A stretch of 64,000 nucleotides of DNA from JACKCD01 sp041390905 (GTDB taxonomy: Bacteria; Chloroflexota; Anaerolineae; Promineifilales; Promineifilaceae), in NCBI GenBank assembly GCA_041390905.1, contig JAWKPA010000012.1, forward strand, positions 186,001-250,000, read 5' to 3'. Each line of letters opens with the position of its first letter. Position 1 is the stretch's first letter. The position numbers and the translations under genes were made by a program. Shown here one piece after another: positions 25,693 to 34,062 of the stretch. A model generated the notes under the pieces. The model did no database searches and was not told where the DNA came from. It worked only from the letters and a program-made list of their open reading frames with translations.

Positions 25693-25705
25693 AAATGATT
25701 ACCGT

Positions 25706-27025
25706 TTACCCCAACCCCTCAGCCGCAATCATCTGCTCCCTGGTAAAGTTTCGCAGACTTGGATAGCTCCACGCAATCCATGCCGTTAGCAGCACGGTAG
25801 CAATCCCACCGGAAAGAATGGCAATGGGCGCACCCCAAATGGCCGCCACCAGCCCCGCCTCCAGCTCCCCAAGCTGCGGCCCACCCATAAAAAAGACCAT
25901 ATTGACGCTCACCATTCGTCCACGCAGCCGGTCCGGCGTTAGCACTTGCCGCAGCGTACCGCGAATAACGGTGGAAACCGTGTCCCCTGCCCCCGTCAGG
26001 GCAAACAAAATGTAAGACAGAATAAACCAGGTTGAAACGCCAAACAACGCCGTAGCTGCCCCGTAGATTGCCACACTGGCTAACAGAACCACCCCCTGGC
26101 GATTTACATCCTCACGCCACGCCATGATCGTTCCGGCGATCAATGCCCCAATCGGCTGTGCCGTTGAGAGAAGGCCATACCCCTGTACCCCCACGCCCAG
26201 CACATTTTCTGCCACAATGGGCAGCATGGTGCGGGCGGACGAGAAAAAGGTGGCAAAAAAGTCAAGGAGCATGGTGCTGCGAATGATGCGTGAGCCAAAG
26301 GTAAAGCGCAGCCCTTCCACCAGTGCGCCCCAGCCTAGCCCACTTGCTTCGGGAGCCGCCGCTTGCCCCCGGTATTCCATGAGCAGCAGCGAAATGATGA
26401 CTGCGACAAAGGAGATGGCGTTGATGGCATAAACTATTCCAACATCAAATGCGCCCACCAATACGCCTGAAAGCATGGGGCCGATCACCGTTGCCAAAAA
26501 GTTCATCAAGGTGTTGAGGCTGATGGCGTTGGTGAGATGGTGGCGTGGCACTAGGTTTGGCACAATAGATTGCCGCGCCGGTTGCTCCATTGCGGAAGCG
26601 GCCGCACCTGCGCCAGTGAGCAGGTAGATCATGAGAATGCTGATGTTGTCAGTGAGGGTTAGGACGGCCAGCAGCCCGGCGATGACTGTGGAGGCAACCT
26701 GTACCCACAGTAGCAGCTTGCGCCGGTCGCGGGCATCGGCCAGCAGGCCGCCAAGCAGGGCAAAAAGGACAATGGGGATCACGCGCACCAGGCCGATGCT
26801 CCCCAGCCCCAAGGCACTGGCGTTGAGGGCAAATTCGCGTCCAAATAGTTGCAGGGTGTAGGTTTCGCCGCGCAGCAGGTCAAAAATATGCCAGTTGACG
26901 GCGATGAACTGCATTTGGGTACCGGTTGAGGAGATGAGATACCCGATCCAGATGAGAAAAAAGTCGCGGTGTTGCAGAGCTGCAAACCGCTGGGTGTTGT
27001 TTTTATTAGGTGTTGGTTGAGTCAT
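25706..27025 (-). CDS. MFS transporter (MFS_3/EntS-like exporter)
   Basis: The 439-residue protein has about 10-12 hydrophobic segments and the MFS loop motif GGLLADARDRRKLLL between helices 2 and 3. QPARQSIVPNLVPRHHLTNA is typical of the MFS_3 (EntS/transmembrane effector) group, which exports siderophores, drugs or other small molecules. VIRGTLRQVLTPDRLRGRM marks the second-half equivalent. The start overlaps the end of the hybrid kinase gene by 20 bases, so the exporter is the last gene of a four-cistron operon: binding lipoprotein, kinase (two parts) and exporter. This suggests that export responds to an extracellular ligand. The substrate is unknown. Confidence 0.88.
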   Translation of the reverse strand: MTQPTPNKNNTQRFAALQHRDFFLIWIGYLISSTGTQMQFIAVNWHIFDLLRGETYTLQLFGREFALNASALGLGSIGLVRVIPIVLFALLGGLLADARDRRKLLLWVQVASTVIAGLLAVLTLTDNISILMIYLLTGAGAAASAMEQPARQSIVPNLVPRHHLTNAISLNTLMNFLATVIGPMLSGVLVGAFDVGIVYAINAISFVAVIISLLLMEYRGQAAAPEASGLGWGALVEGLRFTFGSRIIRSTMLLDFFATFFSSARTMLPIVAENVLGVGVQGYGLLSTAQPIGALIAGTIMAWREDVNRQGVVLLASVAIYGAATALFGVSTWFILSYILFALTGAGDTVSTVIRGTLRQVLTPDRLRGRMVSVNMVFFMGGPQLGELEAGLVAAIWGAPIAILSGGIATVLLTAWIAWSYPSLRNFTREQMIAAEGLG

Positions 27026-29261
27026 AAAGTAATACCGTCTGTATTTTCTCAGCTAATGCGCTGAGCGCAAAGGGTTTGCGCAAGAATTCGACGGTATTTT
27101 GTTCAACAAAGATGCTAAGGTCTTCTGATTCACTATAGCCAGTGGCGAGGATTATCTTGACCTTGGGGTTGATTTTTTTTAGGCGGCGGAAGGTTTCTTC
27201 GCCATCCATGCCGGGCATTTTCATATCCAGGATGATGAGATCAATATTGGCACCGTGTTTTTTGTAGAGATCAAGCCCTTCTTGCCCGCTGGTGGCGGCG
27301 ACTGTTTCCATGCTGAGGACGTGGAGCATATCTTCGGCGACACGACGCACGGGAGCTTCATCGTCAATGATCAGAACACGGCCGTTTATTTGCGGTGGGA
27401 TAAAGTTGCTGGGGATGTGGCTGCCTTCCTGTTTTGTAGACGCGGGGAAGAAAATGCGGAATGTGCTTCCCTGGTTGGGGATGCTTTCCACCTGTACACC
27501 ACCATTGTGGGTGCGAATGATGCCCAGGGTTGCCGACAGCCCTAGTCCGTGGCCTGATGTTTTGGTGGTAAAGAATGGGTCAAAAATGCGGTCAATTGTG
27601 GCTTTGGTCATACCCTTGCCATTGTCGTGTACTTCCAGAACAACATAGTTGCCGGGGGTAAGCCGGTCGCCGCCAATAAATTCTGTTTCGCTGGTTTCCT
27701 GAAGTGCTTGCAATGAGGTGCCTATGCTTACTTCACCCCCCTGCTCACCCAGAGATTCAGCGGCGTTGATGACGAGGTTCATGACGACTTGCTGAAGCTG
27801 CCCGCGATCGGCTTCCAGCAGGGGTAAATCTTCCTGGAGGTTCATGGTGAGTTCGGTACGGCGGGGAATGGCGGTTTCAATTAGCCCGGCGTTTTCGCGG
27901 ATGAGGCGGTTGAGGTTGAGTGGGCGGATGGCAAATTGACCTTTACCGGCGTAGGCCAGAAGCTGGCGGGTAAGATCGGCGGCCGTTTCGGCGGATTGCA
28001 TGAGTCGTTCTAGTTGCTCGCTGGCGTCGCTGTCGGCCGGCAGGGTGGCCTGGACGATGGAGGCGTGGCCGAGCATTCCGGTGAGCAGGTTGTTGAAGTC
28101 GTGGGCAATGCCGCCGGCTAGAACGCCCAGGCTTTCCAACTTTTGTGCCTGGCGCAGGGCTTCTTCAGACTCTTTGCGCTGGGTGATGTCGCGGACAACG
28201 CAGACGTATTCGCCGGTTTCGATGAGGGTGAGGGACATTTCTTCAAAATAGGTGCTGTTGTCGCGCCGTTTGCCAATGGTTTCACCGCGCCAGACGCCTT
28301 TTTCCATGACGATGGGCAAAACGTCTTTGTTCAGGCGGTTGAACTCTTGTGGCGTGTAGGAGATGCGCCACGGTTTGCCAATGAGTTCCTGGGCTTGGGC
28401 GTAGCCGTGGATTTTGGCGTGGGCGTCGTTGACGTAGGTGTAGGTGAGGTTGCGGTCGAGGATTGCCATACCGTCGTTGGCGGCTTCGAGGGCGGAGAGG
28501 TGTTTGCGGATGGCGGCTTCGGCTTGCTTGCGTTCGGTGATGTCGCGGAACATGATGAGCATTTCGTCGTCGTCGGTGGTGACGTAGCGAGCTTCAAAGT
28601 CGGTTAAACGGCCGTTCATCTCCAACTGCGACTCAACCACTTGCACCGACCCCGTTTGCAGTGCTTCCTCAAACCCGTCAATAAATCGCTGCGCCAGCGG
28701 CCGTGCACCCAGAGAATAGATAATTTGATAAAAGTTGGTTTTATAGAACCGGTTGTCAGCAAGCGTCGCGTGGGAGGTGGCAGGAACCTTGGTGTCAATG
28801 ATATTGCCATCCTTGCGCACGCGGAAAAGCAAATCAGGGATGGCGTTGAGCAAGGCACTATTCCGGGCTTCACTGCGGCGCAGCCCCTCTTCGCGGTCAC
28901 TTACCGCCTGCCGCATGGTGCCAAAGGCGGTGATAAGCGTGCCAATCTCCGTTCCGGGGTCGCTGTTTTGCGGTAGTGGTGCCGTGGGGTTGCCCGCACC
29001 CAGGGCCTGAGCAGCGGCTGCCAGGTTGCGTACGGGTCTTGTCAGGCTGCGTGCCAGCAAAATGGCCGCTACGGTACTTAGCAGAATGCTAAACAACAGC
29101 CCTGCCATCGCCAGGTTACGTGTGGCGACCGCCGGAGCCAAAACTTCGGCCTCGGGGCGGTCTACCACAACCGTCCAGCCAAAGTTGGGGATGTCGGTGT
29201 AGCCAGCAATACGAACTTCGCCATCAATTTCATAGCGAGCCGTCCCCACAATGCCCGGCAT
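27006..29261 (-). CDS. Hybrid sensor histidine kinase, C-terminal part after internal amber codon
   Basis: This part contains the end of an extracellular Cache-like domain (GWTVVVDRP), a membrane helix (LAMAGLLFSILLSTVAAILL) and HAMP. Two PAS domains follow, each ending in FRDITERK or VRDITQRK. The HisKA helix has GGIAHDFNNLLTGML, and the ATPase has NLVINAAESL, DNGKGM and HGLGLSATLG. A C-terminal receiver domain has VLIIDDEAP and the phosphoacceptor in LIILDMKMPGMDG. The ATG at 29261 is only the first methionine after an in-frame TAG at 29283-29285. The upstream 221-residue ORF is in the same frame and supplies the first helix and most of the Cache domain. As an independent gene it would lack a complete sensor, so it is probably a broken gene, a sequencing error or a readthrough product. 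Confidence 0.85.
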   Translation of the reverse strand: MPGIVGTARYEIDGEVRIAGYTDIPNFGWTVVVDRPEAEVLAPAVATRNLAMAGLLFSILLSTVAAILLARSLTRPVRNLAAAAQALGAGNPTAPLPQNSDPGTEIGTLITAFGTMRQAVSDREEGLRRSEARNSALLNAIPDLLFRVRKDGNIIDTKVPATSHATLADNRFYKTNFYQIIYSLGARPLAQRFIDGFEEALQTGSVQVVESQLEMNGRLTDFEARYVTTDDDEMLIMFRDITERKQAEAAIRKHLSALEAANDGMAILDRNLTYTYVNDAHAKIHGYAQAQELIGKPWRISYTPQEFNRLNKDVLPIVMEKGVWRGETIGKRRDNSTYFEEMSLTLIETGEYVCVVRDITQRKESEEALRQAQKLESLGVLAGGIAHDFNNLLTGMLGHASIVQATLPADSDASEQLERLMQSAETAADLTRQLLAYAGKGQFAIRPLNLNRLIRENAGLIETAIPRRTELTMNLQEDLPLLEADRGQLQQVVMNLVINAAESLGEQGGEVSIGTSLQALQETSETEFIGGDRLTPGNYVVLEVHDNGKGMTKATIDRIFDPFFTTKTSGHGLGLSATLGIIRTHNGGVQVESIPNQGSTFRIFFPASTKQEGSHIPSNFIPPQINGRVLIIDDEAPVRRVAEDMLHVLSMETVAATSGQEGLDLYKKHGANIDLIILDMKMPGMDGEETFRRLKKINPKVKIILATGYSESEDLSIFVEQNTVEFLRKPFALSALAEKIQTVLLYDSTNT

Positions 29262-29282
29262 TCCAGCCGAGGGTAGCTCGAT

Positions 29283-29948
29283 CTACTGGGAGTAGTCGCG
29301 GCGTGCTTCACGCACGGCTGGGTCAGGGTGGAGCAAGACCTTGCCCATTTCGTCCAGCACAAAGGCTTGCCCTTCGCCGCCAATGTTGATTTCAGCCAAA
29401 ATGTTGGCGGGCGTACCCAGCGGCACCGGGCTGCCCAGGACTCCAACCAGGTTGCGGTTTTGGTCGCGGATGGGGGTGTGCATGTGGAGGATGAGGGTGT
29501 CGTTGAAAAGGTTGGGGGCGATGACCCACCCTTGCTGCCCGCTGGCCGCTTTCTGGAAGGAGGGAACGTGGGCAATGCTGACCAACTCCTGGGGGCGGGC
29601 GGCCAGCAGCAGTTGGCCGTTCAGGTCGGCAATGGCAAGCTGGCCGTAGTTGTAGTAGTGGACGAATAAATCTTTGAGGAGGGGTTCTTGCTGGGCGGGG
29701 TCCATGCTGACGATTTGGGGCAGAGAGGCGATAGCCTGGGAATCTTTGAGGAGTTCGTTGAGGAAGGTGTCCAGTTCTCCGGCCAGGCCGCGTGCCAGGC
29801 CGGTTAATTCACGGGTGGATTGTTCGTTGAGGGCGCGGGTTTCGATGTTGACAACGATGAGACCAACGAGGACAAAGGGAATGATGCCAACGAGAATGAG
29901 GGCGGTGAGAAAGCGGCCTTGTAATGTTTTGAGAAAATGAGTACGCAT
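29283..29948 (-). CDS. Hybrid sensor histidine kinase, N-terminal sensor part ending at in-frame TAG
   Basis: The 221-residue ORF has an N-terminal helix LTALILVGIIPFVLVGLIVV and then a double-Cache-like periplasmic domain (STRELTGLARGLAGELDTFL, SQAIASLPQIVSMDPAQQEP, YYNYGQLAIADLNGQLLLAA, LPNLFNDT-type strands, VGVLGSPVPLG). It stops at DYSQ followed by TAG, and the next codons continue the same fold in the same frame (IELPSAG then MPGIVGTARYEIDGEV). The combined protein would be about 980 residues, normal for a Cache-HAMP-PAS-PAS-HisKA-HATPase-REC kinase. It begins 3 bases after the binding lipoprotein stop, so that protein may deliver the ligand to this sensor. Confidence 0.8.
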   Translation of the reverse strand: MRTHFLKTLQGRFLTALILVGIIPFVLVGLIVVNIETRALNEQSTRELTGLARGLAGELDTFLNELLKDSQAIASLPQIVSMDPAQQEPLLKDLFVHYYNYGQLAIADLNGQLLLAARPQELVSIAHVPSFQKAASGQQGWVIAPNLFNDTLILHMHTPIRDQNRNLVGVLGSPVPLGTPANILAEINIGGEGQAFVLDEMGKVLLHPDPAVREARRDYSQ

Positions 29949-29951
29949 AAG

Positions 29952-31172
29952 CTAATTCTCCAGCCTGGGTCTGGGGGCGGGGATGAGGGTGTTGATGTGC
30001 CAAACGGTCATCATGTAGTCGTCGGTGGTGAGGGCGGTGTGGTTGGTGGGGGAAAACGGCCGTTTATATACCTTAATTGCCCCATCATACGGAACCTTCA
30101 ATGCTTCCAACGCGGATTTGACGCTACTGCCTGTTGTCGTCCCCGCCTGCTCAATGGCTTGAGCCAGCAGGTGCATCCCGTCATACGCCTGCACAACGGC
30201 CGTTGGTTCCCTGATTTCACTCAGTTGGTTGGTGCCAAAGCGCTTGTGATAGGCTGTTAGCAGTGCCTGGCTTTTGTCTGACGGTGCATCAGCGAAAGCA
30301 AACGTCTGCAAAATATATACCTCGCTGACATTTTCCAACCCGGCTTGCTCAATGAAGACACGGCTGCTGGCTCCCCAATAGCTGAGAACCGGCACTTTCC
30401 AATTCATGGTTGCCAACGTGCGGACAACGGCCGTGCTTTCAAACGTTCCGGCCAGCAGAAAAAGCCCGTCAGCCTCGGCATCTCGCAGTGTGATCAACTC
30501 ATTGAGCATATCAGGATCGCCGCTGGCAAAAGAGGCCACAGCGACGGGGGGAATGCCTTGAGCAGATAAACCTGCCTCCAGTGGCTCTACGTTTGCCAGG
30601 CTCCACTCGCTTTGGTCGCTGATGATGGCTGGCTGGTGGATGTCAAGAACCCGCGCTCCATACTGCGCCAAAAATTGCCCGGCATCGGCATTGGTGACGG
30701 AGACACAAAAGAGGTAGGCGTGGTCATTTGGTATGTCGGCTGTGTAGGTGGCTGCGCCCCATGTGCCAAAAAGCGGGATTTCTTTTTCGTTAGCCAGGTT
30801 GCGGTAGCTGGGCATTTTGCCATCAAAAACGCCGCCAAAAAGAGCAACTATGGATTCGGTGTTGATGAGTTCGGAAACGGCCGTTTCCTCCATCGCTGTC
30901 GAATTGCGGCTTACTAACTCTAGCGGGTGGTTCAAAACCCCACCCGCCGCATTTATTTCATCAATTGCCAGCAACATGCCGCGCTGTAGGGCTTCACCTG
31001 CTGCCGCTTCCGGCCCGCTGAATGGTGCCACAAGCCCCACCTTAATCGGGTCGGCCGGCGGGGCTGGCTGGCAGCCTGCCCAAAGCAGGGTGGCAAGAGC
31101 AAACAGGCAATAGCCTAATAGATGTTGGGCGGATGCCCGTGAGAAGCTATGTTGTTTGCCGGGCTGTTTCAT
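29952..31172 (-). CDS. Leu/Ile/Val-type periplasmic ligand-binding lipoprotein
   Basis: The signal peptide ends in a lipobox (FALATLLWAGC). The mature part is a type 1 periplasmic binding protein: IKVGLVAPFSGPEAAAGEAL, AIDEINAAGGVLNHPLEL, VALFGGVFDGKMPSYRNLAN, IPLFGTWGA and VVQAYDGMHLLAQAI follow the LivJ/AmiC order. Normally such proteins feed ABC importers, but no permease or ATPase gene is nearby. Instead a Cache-type hybrid histidine kinase and an MFS exporter follow in the same operon, so this copy probably works as a co-sensor. The ligand is unknown; amino acids, amides or aromatic acids are usual for the family. Confidence 0.9.
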   Translation of the reverse strand: MKQPGKQHSFSRASAQHLLGYCLFALATLLWAGCQPAPPADPIKVGLVAPFSGPEAAAGEALQRGMLLAIDEINAAGGVLNHPLELVSRNSTAMEETAVSELINTESIVALFGGVFDGKMPSYRNLANEKEIPLFGTWGAATYTADIPNDHAYLFCVSVTNADAGQFLAQYGARVLDIHQPAIISDQSEWSLANVEPLEAGLSAQGIPPVAVASFASGDPDMLNELITLRDAEADGLFLLAGTFESTAVVRTLATMNWKVPVLSYWGASSRVFIEQAGLENVSEVYILQTFAFADAPSDKSQALLTAYHKRFGTNQLSEIREPTAVVQAYDGMHLLAQAIEQAGTTTGSSVKSALEALKVPYDGAIKVYKRPFSPTNHTALTTDDYMMTVWHINTLIPAPRPRLEN

Positions 31173-31358
31173 GGTTCTTTACTCAGGATGTTGATAAACG
31201 CATATTCTGGCAGTGTCGCAGGTTACAACATGAATAGCGTATAGAGAGTATCGTTAAATAGCAGGGAAGCCAACAGGTTTTACATTCGTTATTTTCGTAC
31301 ACTTGGCTTATAGCTGACCGCTTAAATGATGATTGATTTGCATGAATTGGAGGATCGT

Positions 31359-31661
31359 ATGTTTGCCCAATATACTCAGGATGTTGTTCTATCTGACAAT
31401 CGTTTTCCCGCACGGTATCGGTTAACGGCCGTTTCTCTCCTCTGTGGCCTACTGCTCGGCTTCCTGTTTGCCTGGGTTCTTGCCATGCCCCTCAGCCTCG
31501 TTGGGCTGGCCCCGTGGCTGCTTGGTCAAGCCATTAGCCTGGTAGCCACAGCCCTGCTGCAAGCTCATACCCAACGGGAAGCATCCTGGGGAATGGCAAT
31601 CGTCGGACAACTGTTAGGTGTCGTGGCAATTGGCCTCTTTTTCTGGAGCTTAATCAGCTAA
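31359..31661 (+). CDS. Small membrane protein
   Basis: A 100-residue protein, starting MFAQYTQDVVLSDNRF behind GGAGG 5 bases ahead, which is far better than the ATG at 31326. It has three hydrophobic stretches: AVSLLCGLLLGFLFAWVLAM, LVGLAPWLLGQAISLVATAL and GMAIVGQLLGVVAIGLFFWS. No family is recognised. It stands alone between the minus-strand sensor operon and the NurA operon, so neighbours give no clue. A three-helix inner-membrane protein is all that can be said. Confidence 0.65.
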   Translation: MFAQYTQDVVLSDNRFPARYRLTAVSLLCGLLLGFLFAWVLAMPLSLVGLAPWLLGQAISLVATALLQAHTQREASWGMAIVGQLLGVVAIGLFFWSLIS

Positions 31662-31909
31662 CCACCGTGACACATACACATTTCCAAACCCGTTAGCAGC
31701 GATTTTCCCTTTGTAAATCGCTGCTCTCCCATTCTCCACCATTTTCCCCTATATCCCTTAAAATACCCCTTAAAGTGCCGCTTCCAAGTATGACAATGGT
31801 AGCCAAACCCAGGTAAATAGCAAACGCTCATGGGCCACAACCCCGTTGCTTCCCCAACCAACATCCGTTACACTTGACGCATTGAACAAATGTGCTATGA
31901 GAGAACGGT
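31662..31909. other. Intergenic region ahead of the NurA operon
   Basis: No gene or strong hairpin is seen. TTAAAATACCCCTTAAAGTG near 31760 contains a short direct repeat (CCCTTAAA), and GAGAACGG just before ATG 31910 is a weak ribosome site. The operon promoter should lie here. Confidence 0.3.
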
Positions 31910-33124
31910 ATGACTCTGGAATTTGAAAAACTAACGGCCGATTTAGAAATAATGGCGCAGACAACAGGTCGGCGGCTGGCGCAGCGGCAAGAGCGCGTGG
32001 CCGAAGTGCTGGATGCCCTAACTTGCTACCGCACCAACTGGACGGCCGTTTCCCACGCCCTCACCACCGCCCAAAAGCTGGCCGATGAAAAATTTTATCG
32101 TTCCGCCCGGCCGCTTGACCACCGCGAACCGCTGGACAGCCACATCCCTGCCCCACCCCCACCGGCGCAAGCCACCATTATTGCCGCCGACGGCTCCCAA
32201 ATTATGCCCGACCGCCACGCGGCCCATCTTTACTACCTCATCAACGTCGGTGGCATCATTTACCACCACGGCAGCTACCAAACCCCCGACACCTTTTCCG
32301 AACCGGAAATTTTTTACCCCGAAACAGACGAAGCCCTCGATAAATTCACCACCAGCTCTGGCGTGGTCAGCATTGAGCGGGATGTCAAAGAGATCACCAC
32401 GCTGGCGCAAAAAAGCAAGGCAGCGCGGCAGCTCGCCCAGCCTGTCGTGTCCATTCTGGATCAACGGCTGCTCTATTGGCCCATTGGCTCGGCAGGTGTG
32501 GCCGACAACGCCGCCGTAACGGAGTGGGGCGAAAATATGACGGTGATGCGTTATGCGGGGGCGTTGCTGTGTGGCTATATTGACCGCCCCGGCACCAGTG
32601 CCGTCATCACGCTGCTAAGAAGTTTGACCGGGCTGGACGACCCGAAATTTGACTGGAAGACGCTGGGGCAGCGGCAGGCAACGCAGGGCGTTACCGATGC
32701 CGATATTTTTCAGGAAATATTGCAGCCGGGAGAGCGGAGCAAAATTTTTGTCTATGTGTCGGAGCCGAATCAATCGTTTGCGGAGCAAGACCCGGCGAAT
32801 GAGGTTTGTTTTTTCTATTTGAATCCGGGGCAAGTGGGCAAAAATATTGCGCGGGTGGATGTTCCGCGTTGGGTGGCGGAGGATGAGGAGGCGGTAACGG
32901 CCGTTCACAGCCTCATCGTTGACCAGTGCCGCATTTTGGGCGATTATCCCTACGTCATTGCCCGCGCCGACGAAATGGCCGTCGTCGGTCGGCAAGATGC
33001 CGCCGAACTCAACTTTATGATTGACATTGTGATGGAACGCCACGGCATCAGCGAAGCCATCACCTCCAAACAGGGCAGCAAAGAGCTGGCACGCGGTAGC
33101 CGCACACGCCACGAAGGAATATGA
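31910..33124 (+). CDS. nurA: NurA domain nuclease
   Basis: The 404-residue protein has the NurA core. Strand ATIIAADGSQIMPDRH carries the metal-binding aspartate D94 in the DGS motif, and a later block YVIARADEMAVVGRQDAAEL with acidic residues closes the active site. The N-terminus is a long helical region. NurA is a Mn-dependent 5'-3' exonuclease that works with the HerA translocase to resect DNA ends in archaea and several bacteria. HerA is encoded 2.7 kb downstream in the same operon. The stop overlaps an ATG at 33121 (ATGA), but the better start of the next gene is at 33148. The segment between nurA and the HerA pair holds a methylase and endonuclease, which is unusual. Confidence 0.85.
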   Translation: MTLEFEKLTADLEIMAQTTGRRLAQRQERVAEVLDALTCYRTNWTAVSHALTTAQKLADEKFYRSARPLDHREPLDSHIPAPPPPAQATIIAADGSQIMPDRHAAHLYYLINVGGIIYHHGSYQTPDTFSEPEIFYPETDEALDKFTTSSGVVSIERDVKEITTLAQKSKAARQLAQPVVSILDQRLLYWPIGSAGVADNAAVTEWGENMTVMRYAGALLCGYIDRPGTSAVITLLRSLTGLDDPKFDWKTLGQRQATQGVTDADIFQEILQPGERSKIFVYVSEPNQSFAEQDPANEVCFFYLNPGQVGKNIARVDVPRWVAEDEEAVTAVHSLIVDQCRILGDYPYVIARADEMAVVGRQDAAELNFMIDIVMERHGISEAITSKQGSKELARGSRTRHEGI

Positions 33125-33147
33125 TAAAATGCGCTACAGGAGGCTCC

Positions 33148-34062
33148 ATGACAAATAAAAAGATAGCATTTGGTTGGTACGGAGGAAAATATAGCCACCT
33201 AGACTGGTTGCTACCCTTATTACCAGAGGCCACGCATTACTGTGAGCCATTTGGCGGTTCAGCCGCCGTCCTCATCAATAGACAACCATCCCCCATAGAA
33301 ACCTACAACGATATTGACGGAGAAGTTGTTAATTTTTTTCGCGTCCTGCGTACCCAAAAAGAAGCACTGATCGAAGCCATTGGGCTGACACCCTTTTCCA
33401 GAGAAGAGTTTAGAGACGCGATTAACGACACAGGCTCCCCGCTTTCTGATTTGGAACGCGCCCGCCGTTTTTTCATACGGGCGCGGCAAGTACGTACCGG
33501 GCTGGCGCAATCTGCCAGCGAAGGCCGATGGGCGCATTGCAAATTGACCAGTCGTGCAGGCATGGCCGGTGCTGTTTCGCGCTGGCTGGGCAGCGTAGAA
33601 GGGTTGGCTGAGGTCGCACAACGTTTGTTGCGTGTCCAAATTGAAAATGATCCAGCTATACAGATTATTCAACGCTATGACAGCGAAGAAACATTGTTTT
33701 ATTGTGACCCGCCCTATGTTCATGAATCACGTTCGGATATAAATGCGTATGCGTATGAAATGAGTGATGACGAGCATAGGGAATTGGCCGCTGTCCTACA
33801 TCGCGTAAAGGGTAAAGTAGCTGTGTCTGGCTATCACTGTTCGCTCATGGATGAACTATATGGGGATTGGAAGATGGTTGCGGCACCTTCCCGTAAAGCA
33901 CATTCAACCAATACCCGTTCCGATAGTTTAAAACAAGATCGGACGGAAGTTTTGTGGATCAACTACACGCTTGAGAGCATGACAACAGATCAGGAACAAG
34001 GGCAATGGCAGACCCCGGCGAAATACTTGAGAACGCTTTTCGACGTGCTGGAAACAGCTTAG
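33148..34062 (+). CDS. D12-class DNA adenine N6-methyltransferase
   Basis: The 304-residue protein starts MTNKKIAFGWYGGKYSHLDW, with the FGWYGGK AdoMet loop at residues 8-14 and CEPFGGSAAVL after it. The catalytic DPPY lies at 187-190 (FYCDPPYVHES), matching the Dam/D12 (alpha) order. The start at 33148 has CAGGAGG 4 bases ahead; in-frame ATG 33121 would overlap nurA. It would modify adenine within a specific site to protect host DNA from the endonuclease encoded next, whose gene overlaps its 3' end by 58 bases. No ACGGCCGT copy lies in this gene or the next. Base composition looks more AT-rich than nurA and herA, hinting at recent transfer. Confidence 0.9.
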   Translation: MTNKKIAFGWYGGKYSHLDWLLPLLPEATHYCEPFGGSAAVLINRQPSPIETYNDIDGEVVNFFRVLRTQKEALIEAIGLTPFSREEFRDAINDTGSPLSDLERARRFFIRARQVRTGLAQSASEGRWAHCKLTSRAGMAGAVSRWLGSVEGLAEVAQRLLRVQIENDPAIQIIQRYDSEETLFYCDPPYVHESRSDINAYAYEMSDDEHRELAAVLHRVKGKVAVSGYHCSLMDELYGDWKMVAAPSRKAHSTNTRSDSLKQDRTEVLWINYTLESMTTDQEQGQWQTPAKYLRTLFDVLETA

